This document shows, one piece after another, positions 29,150-38,983 of a stretch of DNA of 40,154 nucleotides (position 1 is its first letter; each line of letters begins with the position of its first letter). The notes below the pieces were generated by a model. That model was not told the DNA's origin. It saw nothing but the letters and a program-made list of their open reading frames with translations, and did no database searches. A program made the translations under genes and the position numbers. Source of the DNA: Chara braunii (lineage: Eukaryota > Streptophyta > Charophyceae > Charales > Characeae). The DNA lies in contig BFEA01000613.1 of assembly GCA_003427395.1 (NCBI GenBank), positions 504,690 through 544,843 on the forward strand, written 5' to 3'.

Positions 29150-29725
29150 ATGTCGGGTGAGGGGCCCACTGTGACGACTATTTTGGATTATAGTCGTTGC
29201 AACGGAGAGGTGAGACTGAGGGTTAATGCTGAAGGTGGAAGAGAAAGAGAGATGAGGGCTGATCAGAGATTACAGCTGGCGATTACGGAGGCCAGGGACA
29301 AAGCGGAGAGGAGATGCAGGAGGGATGGGGTCACCAACGAAATAAAGGTGACCGTTTGTTACCTGGACGCGGTGACCTCGACGTACACCGTGGAGCATGA
29401 GCAGCGGCACCTGGATCGCGATTCGGGGGCGGAAAGTGAGGCTATTGACCAAGGAACAGACCTTCAGTCCTGGAACAGGCCTGACCAGGTTCGTAGGAAC
29501 CACCCTCAGGCGCGGCCAGATGAGGGCGGCCCTGAGGCCAGCTCAAGAAGGCGAGGGCAGCAGAGACGAGAGACAACGGGTAAGGAAAAGGGGACTACAA
29601 GGCGGTTACGCGGGAGAAGCGGGAACCAGGGTGCATCACAGATCGCGAGTATGCTGGGCAGAATGAGAAGAAGTCAGCGCGAGAGTGAGGTGTGTGAGAG
29701 AGAGAGACCCCGTGATTGTGGGTGA
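29150..29725 (+). CDS. ORF B of the mobile unit, right copy (unknown, ~191 aa)
   Basis: The ATG at 29150 (MSGEGPTVTTILDY) is chosen because homology with the left copy begins exactly there; the frame is open 23 codons further up to another ATG at 29081. Conserved blocks are EVRLRVNAEG, EMRAD-x2-LQ, AITEARDKAERRCRRDGVT, TVCY, DRDSGAESE, SWNRP and GGPEASSRR. The N-terminal ~75 residues look folded and beta-rich. The rest is strongly charged, with basic RRG/RRE runs, and likely disordered. The C-terminus is ~35 residues longer than the left copy. No known domain, zinc-knuckle or enzyme motif is visible. A nucleic-acid-binding or structural role is possible but only a guess. Confidence 0.68.
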   Translation: MSGEGPTVTTILDYSRCNGEVRLRVNAEGGREREMRADQRLQLAITEARDKAERRCRRDGVTNEIKVTVCYLDAVTSTYTVEHEQRHLDRDSGAESEAIDQGTDLQSWNRPDQVRRNHPQARPDEGGPEASSRRRGQQRRETTGKEKGTTRRLRGRSGNQGASQIASMLGRMRRSQRESEVCERERPRDCG

Positions 29726-32556
29726 TAGTGAACGGCTGACCGCGACTAGATCAGCTCTCTTCTTGAGGCGATGAATGACGGCTTGCACATTGGGCATGTA
29801 CTAAAACTGGCCCATAGTAGCTGAGAGAGAGAGACTGGCAAGGAACGAGCTCTCCCATCGCCGTTGACGTCACCTTCCTTTTTTTTCAAGCGATGATAAT
29901 GCGTAGCACCGCGTGTGGATGTGAGTAGCTCTGATGGTCTGCGGATCGTGAGAGTGAGAGAGCAGGAAGAGAGTGCCGCATGTGCCCGGGGAGGGCCAAA
30001 CTGAAGAAAAAAATGGGGGATTTGGAGATTAGTACGAAAGAGGGAGTCGGTCACGTCACTACTTGGCTGGTATCTGCAGTAGTTTCATTTGGGTCGTGGC
30101 TTCGTCCTTACGGAGAGTTAACTCCAATGCAGTGAAGTGGTCACGAGCAAGTGACCGGGTCAGGCGGCGATAGATTAGTTGTAATGGGCGCTGTGAAAAG
30201 GGGCGAGCTTGTTAGGGACGAGGTCAGAAATTTGTATGGTTATCTCGAACTAGCGGGATGCCAAGCTCGTGCGTGAGAGGAGGTGTGATTGGTTTGCCAC
30301 TGTTATGTAAGTTGAGGCATTACAAGGGATGACAGGAGGCGGCAATTATTGTCGACGCCAACTTTCAACGGTCACGCCAAGAAAAGGGGGAAGCTCGTGC
30401 ACGACGCGCACTGGGGTAGAAAGGTATTTGGTGGCTTCTTGCTGATCTCGCAGATGGGGTCTGCACATTTTCTGTTGATGTCTTCTCTGTCGAGTGCTTC
30501 CCACTGGCATGTCTGCATCAACTCCGCCCGTCCTTAATATTCACCCAATTACGAGCACTGACCATTGAGTGTGCGAGGTTTACGGGATCTTGCGGAAACG
30601 TCAAAGTGATTCACATCTCCCCTACCGGGGGCTTGCTACTTCTGACAGGAGGGCTGCTTCTCGTGACGTGCGGTTGGGCGCGTTTCGCGTGGGGTGACGT
30701 CATCAGGTCCATAGACTCAGTCAGCTTTGCCTGCGCGCGCTAATTTGACTCGTGCATGACGAGAAGAGGGAGGACGAGCTAGCCAGTCACCATCAGTACG
30801 CACTTGGGGAAGAGAGTCAAATCTTCATCCCCGAGGCGTTTCGCGTGGGCTAGAGTGGTGTCGGCCGTGTTAAGCTTCTGGCTTCTATTGAATTAAGGGC
30901 GTTTTTTTTTTCTTTCTTCTCATCCCCTTGAGAGAGGAGGGTAAATCATGTGAAATCGGTTAAGGTCACGTTTGAGCGTTGAGTTCTGACCAAACACTTT
31001 TAGGCTATCTCTTCCGATAACGCGTCTGTTTGACTCATCGAGTGACCTAGCTTGCTGGGTCAACCCCGGCTGTGGAATGCCAACTAGGCGCACGCCTATT
31101 GATCTTCAGGTAAACGCATGAAGATGTAAAGACTGGTAGTGTAGAAGGGATAGTGGACATAAATGCAAGCGAGAATTGTGGATCGTGTGAATAAATGAGC
31201 CAACCTTAATCTCTAGTTTTTTTTTTTTTTGATTTCTTACTTTGATGGGCAAGCAAAAGTTAATGAGAACACTGGCTTATCTTTTGGTCAAGTACCTCGT
31301 TGATGGGGACTGATCGAAGTCGAGACCCAGGGTCATGGATTGAGTTAGTGTTGTGTATAACTTCTATTATGCTTGTACGGTTGTACCCGAAATGTAATAA
31401 TGAATTTGACAAACTGTCAGAAGTCACTTTCAAACTCGGTCAGTTACTGATCGTTCAACAATTCTTGCTGCTCGTTAAAAAGGGTATGTTTTTGGCCAGT
31501 CTCGGGAGATTCTGAACCAGTGTGCCGTCCAAATCGGGGGACTGACGAGATCCGTGTGCGGCTACTCGCAAGGGACTTGCACCGCAGTCATTAGTCTGTA
31601 TCTTGTGTGCTATCCGCTTGAACCGTTTCAGTTTACCTTGCGGTCATGTCGAGAAACCTGGTAAGCGAGAAGTTCCCAGTGTGTGGGTAAAGTCTGGCGG
31701 ATCACATACACTCTGGGCCACCCTTGTGAGTAGCGTGAAAGCTCAGTGCTTGAGTAGAAGAGATTTCAAAGGGACTGATCAGATAATATTCTTCACGCAC
31801 TGGTGAAAACGGCGTCGTGTGCCGCTGCTCGTAATCGGGTGAGGCTTATTGTTGCTAAGCATCAGTATACCCCTCTCTGATGAAATCTCCTATTATAGGA
31901 ATGTTGTGTATTGCTGTGTGAAAATTCCTCTCCTTTGCTTAGATGTTGGGTACACTGCTCTAGAGGCTCTTGCCATAAACTGTGTCTGCCTGGAATGTTA
32001 CTTGTCGCGGGGTAGGCCGGCCACCAGCCAATGCATAATGTCTAAAACTCTCGTAACCTGACGAGTTGCTCTGCTAAGCGCGCGAGTAAGACAATCTTTA
32101 ACAAGAACAGGCAAAAAAGGGAGTGGCTAGCCTTTAGCTTAAAATCAGCTATAGCTAGATAGACCGTGATCTAGCAGCAGGTCACAATTACGAGCTCTGA
32201 TCACGGGTTAACTGTTGTGAACCCTCCATAGCAGTGATTGGCAAATTGTCATTTGAGGCAGAAGTTGGATGGTCATCAACATCTTCAACACTCCCCTCTG
32301 AATTTTCTTTATGCAGTAGAATCACCTCATAATGCAAGTTTGTGTAGTCCTCTAATTATCATTTGATAAAGTCGTGAGAGAGGGGTGATCATAACTCGGC
32401 GTTGGTAGTAAAGGTAACGGCCTGGCCGCCCAGGGTCCTCAATAGTTAAAGTGGCTTGAGCCAGAAAACTACCTATCCTTTGCAATTACGAGAACTCGTC
32501 TCGGTTAAGCGCAATCTGAATTTACTCACCGCTGGGATCTTGGTCGAGGGAAAAAC
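29726..32556. other. Middle of right mobile unit; no recognisable gene
   Basis: Only short frames (up to ~102 codons, minus 29746-30054) with no match in the left unit. T-rich runs near 30909 and 31217. TGACTC/GAGTCA and CGAGTGA words recur, as in the left unit. Confidence 0.5.
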
Positions 32557-32802
32557 ATGAGGGGTGACGAGGTCCTGGTGGTGAAGTGCATATCGAACAG
32601 AGACAAGAAAGAGGGATGGGAGGAAGAGGCGTGCTTAAATATGAAGTTGCACCAGCAAATCCAAGGAGAGTATGCGGTTCGGATGACCGGTGAGAGGAAA
32701 CTTATTGAGTACGTGATTTATTTCTATGACTGTGAAGGTAAACTGCACAACACTGGGTCCTTACTAGAAACTGTGGAACGGGTTAGAGCGAGGCTCGAGT
32801 GA
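32557..32802 (+). CDS. ORF A of the mobile unit, right copy (unknown 81-aa protein)
   Basis: An intact ATG frame of 81 codons (MRGDEVLVVKCIS...). It is the same length as the left copy at 16444-16689 with 45 identical residues and no gaps, while the DNA just outside the frame aligns poorly by eye. Both frames begin at an equivalent ATG and end within one residue of the same helix (LETVERVRARLE). Predicted as a small soluble protein with slight acidic excess. The invariant YVIYFY and WEEEA motifs would be the first places to look for a remote homologue. Not recognised. Confidence 0.72.
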   Translation: MRGDEVLVVKCISNRDKKEGWEEEACLNMKLHQQIQGEYAVRMTGERKLIEYVIYFYDCEGKLHNTGSLLETVERVRARLE

Positions 32803-33508
32803 GCGCTAAAGCTCTCAGACTTTACCTCTCGTATTTGCATTTACATCCCAAGTGGCCAACGTCGTTCATTGGTCTGCGAACCCACAGGCGTCTCTGATTA
32901 TCGCGCCCCTTTGACAGACTATAGCTTGATCTGTGTTATCCAGCGGCAATTGACCAGAGCCCGAAAAACCGAGTTTCTAACTGGTTGTTCAGACAATCAG
33001 CAACCAGCACTCAATTGGCGTTCAAAGTACACATCACGTTCCTTTCTTTGTTGAGGTAGTGGACCGTGCGAGAGAGAGAGACTGTCAGCAACCAATGGTT
33101 AAAGTGAGGATGAGAGATACTTCGTAAGCAGATCACGTAATAAAAAAATAAAAAATAAAAAAAAAAGTGGACTAACAAAGCGGGAATCGCAAGGCAATGC
33201 ATAGAAGTCAGATGTTAGAGAAACCGTTCGACATTATTAGGGGACGAGTCATGGCCGAGTTCACAAGGTTATTGTCAAGATCAGACAGCAGATAGTAATC
33301 AGAATTCGCCCTTTTATTAATTAACATTCAGCTACCCATCAATCGGCATTCAGACAGTGCCTAATCTGTACTCAGTCAATACTCAATCATCAAACTTCCT
33401 ATCAAAACGGATCAGCAAACTGTTAATATTTTTATATCCCATCAGGTATCAAGACATTATTCACGTTAAAGAGCAAAGGGATCAGTTCTCAATATCCAGC
33501 ATCTGCAC

Positions 33509-34122
33509 ATGAGTGCAATTCAATCATGTTCAGTTTGAGAGGCTGTATTGGTCAGCCTCAACAGGATATCCCTCAAAGAGGCCTTTCGGTATCAGTATGT
33601 TAGTGCAGTTTGCTTCAGACAAGAGAAGCTTTCCATTTTTGTGGTTCACACTGTGTTTGTTGGAGGAACCATTCATGACTTGAGACCTTATGTGAGGAAA
33701 GGGAAAGAGAACCATGAGCACCTTGACTCAGTTTGGATTGCAGCAACTAGGTACCTTGAAGAGAGAGAGAAGGAGCTTGATGGGGGTGGTGCAAACTGAT
33801 CCGCAGCTTCGGGCCAAAGCTCTACGCTGACTATCCAAAGCCTCCGGTACCGTTAACTCTCACCGATGGTTCATGCTGGGGCGACTTGATAGACTTGGCA
33901 AAGAGATTCATGTCGCCAGCACAGAATCTGATTGACTAACAGGCTTTGACGGAGCCCTCAGAGTTTCAGCATCTCAGACGGGGAATCTTCTCCAGACCTT
34001 ATCTACCTACATTATGGGAAGAGTTTTGCTCCATGATTGACTTTCGGGTCATGTACCTTGGATGGAAGTGTTCTGAGCTTACAGGCTTCAGGTGGCTCTA
34101 CATACAGAGACCACAACCTTAG
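33509..34122 (+). pseudogene. ORF C of the mobile unit, right copy (unknown protein, broken)
   Basis: An ATG at 33509 matches the left copy's start (MSAIQS against MSTVES) but a TGA follows after nine codons (33536-33538). The main frame runs through ISLKEAFRYQYVS, GGTIHDLRPYVRKGKE and VWIAATRYLEEREKE to about 33796. A 1-nt deletion there shifts the frame. Reading resumes with KLIRSFGPKLYADYPKP and GDLIDLAKRFMSP, meets a TAA near 33938, and continues with QALTEPSEF, LPTLWEEFCSM, VMYLGWKCSEL and WLYIQRPQP before TAG at 34122. The C-terminal ~50 residues confirm the extension seen beyond the left copy's stop. Two stops and one frameshift make it dead. Confidence 0.72.
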
Positions 34123-34663
34123 AGAGTACAGAGACATGGCAAAAAACCCAAACGACAGACAGCCAAATCAGAGACTGAGTGTGAGGTTCAGAGGGATGAG
34201 TGGGGACTCTTGATTGGTGTTGGTCATGCTCCTTTCCATGTGTACTTTCTGAGGCTATTACGAGTTCTCATTCTTCCCTCATTTGACCTTGTTGTTGTCG
34301 TTGCTCGAGTCAGTCAGCCTTGCTTCTTGCATTGTTTTTGCTGATGATTGCATTTCTCTGATGCTCTTGTCACAGTTCTCAAAAGTAGAAAATTGGTAAA
34401 ACGATGCGTGCATGACATATCAGAATTCTGTGATTATTATTTGCATGTTTCTTTGTTGTTCTGAATCAAAATAGAAGATTCCTAAGACCGGGGACCGACG
34501 AAGACCATAATTGAAGGGTCTCGCTCGAAGCCGGACGCACACAACAGGAAGGGATTTGCATTATTTAATTTATTTTATATATTGCAAATGCATTCCAAAT
34601 CCTGCGTGACAGCCTGTTGGCTTTCCGGTCGCCTGAAGTGGCCCGACTGGAAAAAGTGCGACA

Positions 34664-34804
34664 GCGGGCGATTGGAGGCGTGGGCCGACAACGGAAAAAC
34701 GGGCGCGCGGGCGATTCGGCGCTTCCGGTACCAAACACCGACCTTGGAGGAGTTGGGGGGGGGGGGAGAGCGGCCACGATTACGGGCCGGTGGGCTGGAT
34801 GTCG
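34664..34804. other. GC-rich flank of right mobile unit; no gene
   Basis: It contains GCGGGCGATTGG and GCGGGCGATTCGG as a short diverged repeat and a run of G near 34753-34767. No coding evidence. Confidence 0.5.
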
Positions 34805-34906
34805 TGCGGGCGGACGGGCGGGCGAACGGGCGGGCGAACGGGCGGGCGAACGGGCGGGCGAACGGGCGGGCGAACGGGCGGGCGAACGGGCGGGCGAACG
34901 GGCGGG
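34805..34906. repeat. 12-bp tandem array (GGGCGGGCGAAC)n, ~8 units
   Basis: The unit GGGCGGGCGAAC repeats with almost no variation. The first unit has GGAC in place of GAAC, and the last decays to GGGTGGAGGGG. Because 12 is a multiple of three, every frame is open across it (RTGG-, ARSP- type repeats), which explains the long overlapping frames here. Confidence 0.97.
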
Positions 34907-34973
34907 TGGAGGGGTGGCCCACGATTTGAGGGGTGGGCGGGCCTGCAATTCGACGCCTCCGGTAGCAACATCG

Positions 34974-35101
34974 CACGGCCCGAATCGCAGGCCGGTAACG
35001 CGCCGCGGACGACCCAGATCGCAGGCCGATCAGAAAACTTTCTGATCGGCCTGCGATCTGGGCCGTCCGCGGCGCGTTACCGGTCTGCGATTCAGGCCGT
35101 G
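34974..35101. repeat. 128-bp near-perfect palindrome with 2-nt centre
   Basis: The arms 34974-35036 and 35039-35101 pair over 63 bp with about three mismatches around the two bases AC at 35037-35038. The arm contains GGTAACGCGCCGCGGAC and CAGATCGCAGGCCGATCAG. Such a structure can extrude as a cruciform and is hard to clone and sequence. It may be a hairpin transposon end or a foldback. Confidence 0.95.
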
Positions 35102-35399
35102 AGATATGACGTTTAGCAGTTCTTATAGTAGGTGTAGATATAAGGAGTCGGCTAGAAGGGCCTTGTTGGATAACTACGACACATAACAGAGGTCAGCCAG
35201 AATAGGCCTGCCGATCGGTGACCCAAGGAGAGTAGGGTCTGCCAAAGTGGGTCCAGCCAAATCAATCAGCAACTCAAGTGAATGAGCCCCACCTGAATGG
35301 ACCCGGCCAAATCAACAACAACTCGAATGGATAGGTTATGAAAGTACCCGACTAGGATCATCAGCAACTACAGACAAATGGGGCTCGCCTGAATGAGTC
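35102..35399. other. No gene; diverged precursor of the 43-bp repeats
   Basis: The words CAACTC-AATG, CC(A/C)GCC-AAATCA and CCTGAATG recur irregularly and appear to be eroded versions of the array that follows. Confidence 0.5.
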
Positions 35400-35605
35400 C
35401 AGCCTGCAGCAAACTCAGAAAAAATGGGAGCCCGCCTGAAACCCAAAGAATGGGGCCCCGCCTGAATGGGCCTGGCTAGTAATAACTCAAAGAATGAGGG
35501 CCTGCCTGACGGGCCCCGACTAGCAGCAACTCAAAGAATGGGGCCCGCCTGAATGGGCCCGGCTAGTGGCAACTCAAAGATTGGGGGCCCGCATGTCATT
35601 GAATG
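35400..35605. repeat. 43-44 bp tandem repeat, about four units
   Basis: ACTCAAAGAATGGGGCCCGC-type heads occur near 35441, 35485, 35529 and 35572. Each is followed by CTGAATGGGCC(C/T)GGCTAGTA. One unit has CTGACGGGCCCCGACTAG. Confidence 0.92.
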
Positions 35606-35999
35606 GACCGGCCAAATCAACAGCAGGTAAGGCTAGTATCTGTGGCAGTCAAGTGATGATGGGGCTCCTTCAAGAGAGCTTCGAGAGAGTAATGGCTTGT
35701 TTAACTCCAGTTTCCCTTGAGCTCAGCATGGGACTGCAACTTATTGAGATGCCTGAACAGCAACTTTCTGAGATGCCTGGACTCAGTGGACTGACCAGCA
35801 ATAACCAGGAATAGCAGGAATTTTGAGACCTTGCATGAGTTTGGACAACAGAGTCTGGGGCTAAGACACAACACTCAGAATCCAACCGCTGTCCTCTGAG
35901 TAGGACTTAAATCCCAAAGCGTCCTTGCACTAGACCAATGAGTAGCAGGATCCACCAGTAGCGACCAGTGCCTCAGCACATCCCTTTAGACCAGACTAC
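35606..35999. other. No recognisable gene
   Basis: An 82-codon frame (35566-35814) includes repeats of EMPEQQLSEMPGLS, encoded by a short duplicated word (CTGAGATGCCTGRAC). No further support. Confidence 0.45.
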
Positions 36000-37120
36000 C
36001 CGGCCCCGTGCATCAATGTGTCTTCTCGAGATTGGGCAGCAATGACTGACAACGGCACGCAAATGCGGGCCAGTCTAATGCTGCAGCGCGCTCTCAGATC
36101 AGCCCAGGGAGGGCTTCGGTCAGAGCATAGGGCCAAAAAAGCCGCCTTGCCAGCGCACGCCAACATGCGCCTGCGGACCAGCCGAATAATAATGTGCGGC
36201 AATGTGTACCTCATCATGATATGTTCCCTTGCAATGGCGCACCCCCCCGGGCCATGGACCAGCACGACTTGACAATGCGTAGTAGAGCTTATCCTCAGTT
36301 TGATGCAACCTGACAGTGCGCAACAGCGCATGCCCTTGGATCGGCCAATGCAGCAGACCACTCCTTCAGATTGGCGTAACTTGGCTGCACGAGGCTGCTT
36401 GCCCCCAGATCGACACAGCACAGTACCTGCGCTCCTTCTGATCGGCACATTCTGGCAGTGTGCAACAATGCGCCCTCAGATCGACTCAACTTGGCCACAC
36501 ATAGCAGCACTCACCCTTCAGGTCGGCTCATCCCATTAGTGCTCACCTTTGAATTGGTGTGATTTGGCAGCATGCGATAACACGTGCTCTTCGATCACAG
36601 CAACTTGACAGAGCGCAACAACAAACACCCTTATGACAGTCCAACGCAGCAGCACACGCCTTCAGATTGATGCGATTTGGCAGCGCGTGATCACACTCAC
36701 CCTTCGATCAGAGCAACTCAGCAAACCGCAGCACAGACAGTGCCAGACACCCTCAGGCCAATTCAACGCAGCGGCGCACACCTTCAGATTGGTGCGATTT
36801 TGTATAGCACAACCACGCGTGCCCGTCGATCGACGCACCGCTGCGTGCGGCAATATCCAGATAGTCTAATGGTGAACGCTGCTGCGCGGTACCACATTAA
36901 GTTGATCCGGGAGTGTGCACCACTGTGCGCAGCCATATCTGGACAATCCAGTGGTGTGCGATGCTGCATACAACCATAGCAAGCCGATCCAGGAGTGTAC
37001 GCGGTTGCACTCGGCGAAGGTGTGCTATTGCATTGGGATGATACGAGAGTGCGGGCACTGCTGAGCTGCTCCGATCGGGGAAGTGCACGGTCGTGCACTG
37101 CCAAGCCGATCCGATTCGGA
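36000..37120. repeat. Degenerate satellite-like tract (~115-125 bp period)
   Basis: The motif CCTTCAGATTGRTGCGATTTGG (diverged) recurs near 36547, 36659 and 36782, with CTTCGATCAGAGCAACT and CAACGCAGCAGCACAC in between at matching offsets. Shorter echoes (CTCAGATCGACTCAACTTGG, GTCGGCTCATCC) extend the tract both ways. Many overlapping frames on both strands come from this GC-balanced repetition. Confidence 0.75.
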
Positions 37121-37128
37121 GGTGCCTT

Positions 37129-37662
37129 CTATTGCGTTGAGTTGGTCAAGGAGTGCGCATCCTGCCGAGTTGGTCCAATAGGAGGAAGCATGTGATCTTG
37201 CGCTGCCAAAATGTGCTGATCCAAAGGCTCAACTTCCTGTGGCTCAAGCAGCAGATGCGTACAGTTCCCGGGCAAATCTAAGCGAGAGCGTAGCCGGGGC
37301 CAGGGAACGTGCATGCAAGGGACTGCTTGCCATAAACAGGCGATCAAGATCTGCGCGCAAATGGATAACCACGAGCTAGAACTAGGTGCAGCAGGGGAGA
37401 TCAAGCCACGACAAAGTTGGAAGTGAAAGAAGGTCGAGGGAAAGGAGAGAGATGGGAGGGTAAGATCGAGAGAAGAGAGATGGCTGCAGGCTTGAGCGTG
37501 CGATTTGCTGCTCGCTCTATCCTGGGACAAAACCATCGCCCCCCTTTCCCTACCTGAGGCTCGTGATAGCAAGCCTCCAACATTCTCATTCTTTCTCCTC
37601 AGACCACACTGCGGCGCTGTCGCCAGCTCTTGCTCCTCCTGCCGTTCTGCCAGCACTTCCAT
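37129..37662 (-). CDS. Hypothetical 177-codon frame, unsupported
   Basis: The minus-strand ATG at 37662 opens MEVLAERQEEQELATA and stays open for 177 codons. There is no recognisable domain. The middle is Ser/Leu/Pro-rich and follows a C/T-rich stretch. It is among the longer non-repetitive frames outside the transposons, so it is the best candidate here for a host exon, but nothing confirms it. The 3' end enters the edge of the degenerate repeat tract. Confidence 0.15.
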   Translation of the reverse strand: MEVLAERQEEQELATAPQCGLRRKNENVGGLLSRASGRERGAMVLSQDRASSKSHAQACSHLSSLDLTLPSLSFPSTFFHFQLCRGLISPAAPSSSSWLSICAQILIACLWQAVPCMHVPWPRLRSRLDLPGNCTHLLLEPQEVEPLDQHILAAQDHMLPPIGPTRQDAHSLTNSTQ

Positions 37663-37996
37663 ATCACTTGCATTCCCTTGGCTGACACCACCTCTCCTTT
37701 AATAGCGGAGAGGCAGGTCGATCGGGCAGCCAATTGCTCCCACACCGGCAGTCCCATGCTCCCAAAGCTGGTACCATTCTCAAATTAGCAAAGGACGGTG
37801 CTAATTATACAACGGGACTGGAACGTTGGATCTGAACAGTCGGGCCTGAGCTAAAAGTCCCTTGGTCCACTCTTGGCGCCATTCCGAACGAGTTCCACTA
37901 ATTTGACCCTTGCTATGGGTTTCCCGTACTGTTAGTTTACGGCAATAAAAAAGGCCTGAAAGGCCCTCCTAAGGGATTCGATCACATGCACCTGGA
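37663..37996. other. No recognisable gene
   Basis: Nothing visible beyond a short hairpin (CCTCTCC/GGAGAGG near 37692-37714). Confidence 0.5.
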
Positions 37997-38983
37997 AAGA
38001 GGGACTTCAGATGCAGCCTCTTCTCCACGGACTACACGACTGGCGGGAGCGTCTAACGGCTATTCAGCACGCTGTCCCGAGCACCTGGACCTCTGTCCTT
38101 GCTCAGTGAACCTACCTACCGGGGGCTTGGTTTCGAGACGACACAGAACAACCCACCCACCACTTATGGCGACTTGAATCCCAGCTAACAGACACTGACT
38201 GGGAACTGACAGCATGGAAACTCCACACTGGACAAAATGGGCTGGGCACCGCCTTGCAACGGTCCTCCGTTGCCTCCATTTCGTCTGATCACTCGGATGA
38301 CAGCGGTGAGCGTCCTGGAGCACGAACAAGGAAGGACTACCTCCTTCCATCCCTACAGGGCAGATACAGCAGCAAATGATCTGGCTCTTGATCCCAGGGA
38401 TTGGTACTGGATTGACCATCGCCACCCTGACCAGATGCTCTCTCTCAATCAGCATTCTGCCCGTATGGCCTATGCGAAACTTTTGCCTGACGTCGATGTT
38501 GATTGGGGTGTTATGACCAAATGGCGACGGGATTCACCTCTCTCAAGCCAAACTAACTGCCTTTTGGCGCCTACTACCCACCGTAACAGTAGCTAAGCAT
38601 GCCGGTCTGCTTTCAAATTGGCCAATTATGCACAATGCTACTCCTACTGCTTCTTTCTTGTACCGATGGCGAAAAAAAAGGCTCTGCCTTTTGCACAGTC
38701 TGCTCCACAGGACATTTGGTGGAAGATCAACAACACCTTTGGGTTACCTGCCAACACGCTCATGAAGTGTGGACAGTACCCAAAAATGTTGTTCTCCTCC
38801 CTGAGCTCATCATCACCGTGACGGAGATCCTTGGTTTAAGGACGCCGTTCTTCTTGGTGGGGGGATCTGGGCACTGTATTATTGATTTTCACAAAATCGC
38901 AAGCCTACGCATATGAAACCATCAGGGCGAGAGTGCTGTGGCCTTTATGGCGGCAACGTAATGCTGTGGCCAGAAATAGCTAG
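37997..38983 (+). pseudogene. LINE 3' half, plus strand, frameshifted
   Basis: The first frame reads DWRERLTAIQHAVPSTW, related to the RL...EAVEAI...IPLHWW segment of the minus-strand LINE copy A. A stop near 38106 follows, then GAWF. A second frame carries NDLALDPRDWYWIDHRHPDQ, matching HLALDPLDWTW of copy A. After a frameshift, AKLTAFWRLLPTV matches PAKIVALQWQLEH. Then comes a clean zinc-knuckle CTVC-x10-H-x4-C (CTVCSTGHL...EDQQHLWVTC), HEVW, and finally IRARVLWPLWRQRNAV before TAG at 38983, the usual 'LW-x-LW-x-RN' tail. RT core and endonuclease are absent. It represents a family distinct from, but related to, copies A and B, and is dead. Confidence 0.82.

Larger units (their letters stand above)
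27785..34663 (+). mobile_element. 6,879-bp LTR-like mobile unit with three ORFs (right copy, inverted)
   Basis: The unit starts TGTCGGAGGGCGCGG and ends GTGCGACA. Both ends are exact in position with those of the left unit read on the other strand, and internal landmarks fall in the same order (inner conserved block, AAT tract, ORF B, ORF A, ORF C, outer conserved block). No target duplication is seen: ATTA precedes it and GCGG follows. It may therefore be one LTR of a larger, broken element rather than a solo copy, or its flanks have been rearranged. The plus-strand Ty3 pol lies upstream in the same orientation as its ORFs, so it could be that element's 3' LTR. An A20 run at about 28165-28184 is specific to this copy. 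Confidence 0.82.

Noticed and set aside
14892-34663. Polinton/Maverick-type element with giant inverted repeats and a retroviral-like integrase in the middle
   Set aside because: No DNA polymerase B, ATPase, protease or capsid frames are visible. The integrase is preceded by RT/RNase H, which makes it Ty3. The left unit has its own target duplication, showing that it inserted separately.
34565-35116. Frames of 108-142 codons with RTGG or ARSP repeats
   Set aside because: The 12-bp array is open in all frames. The repeats are a by-product of period 12 and not evidence of a protein.
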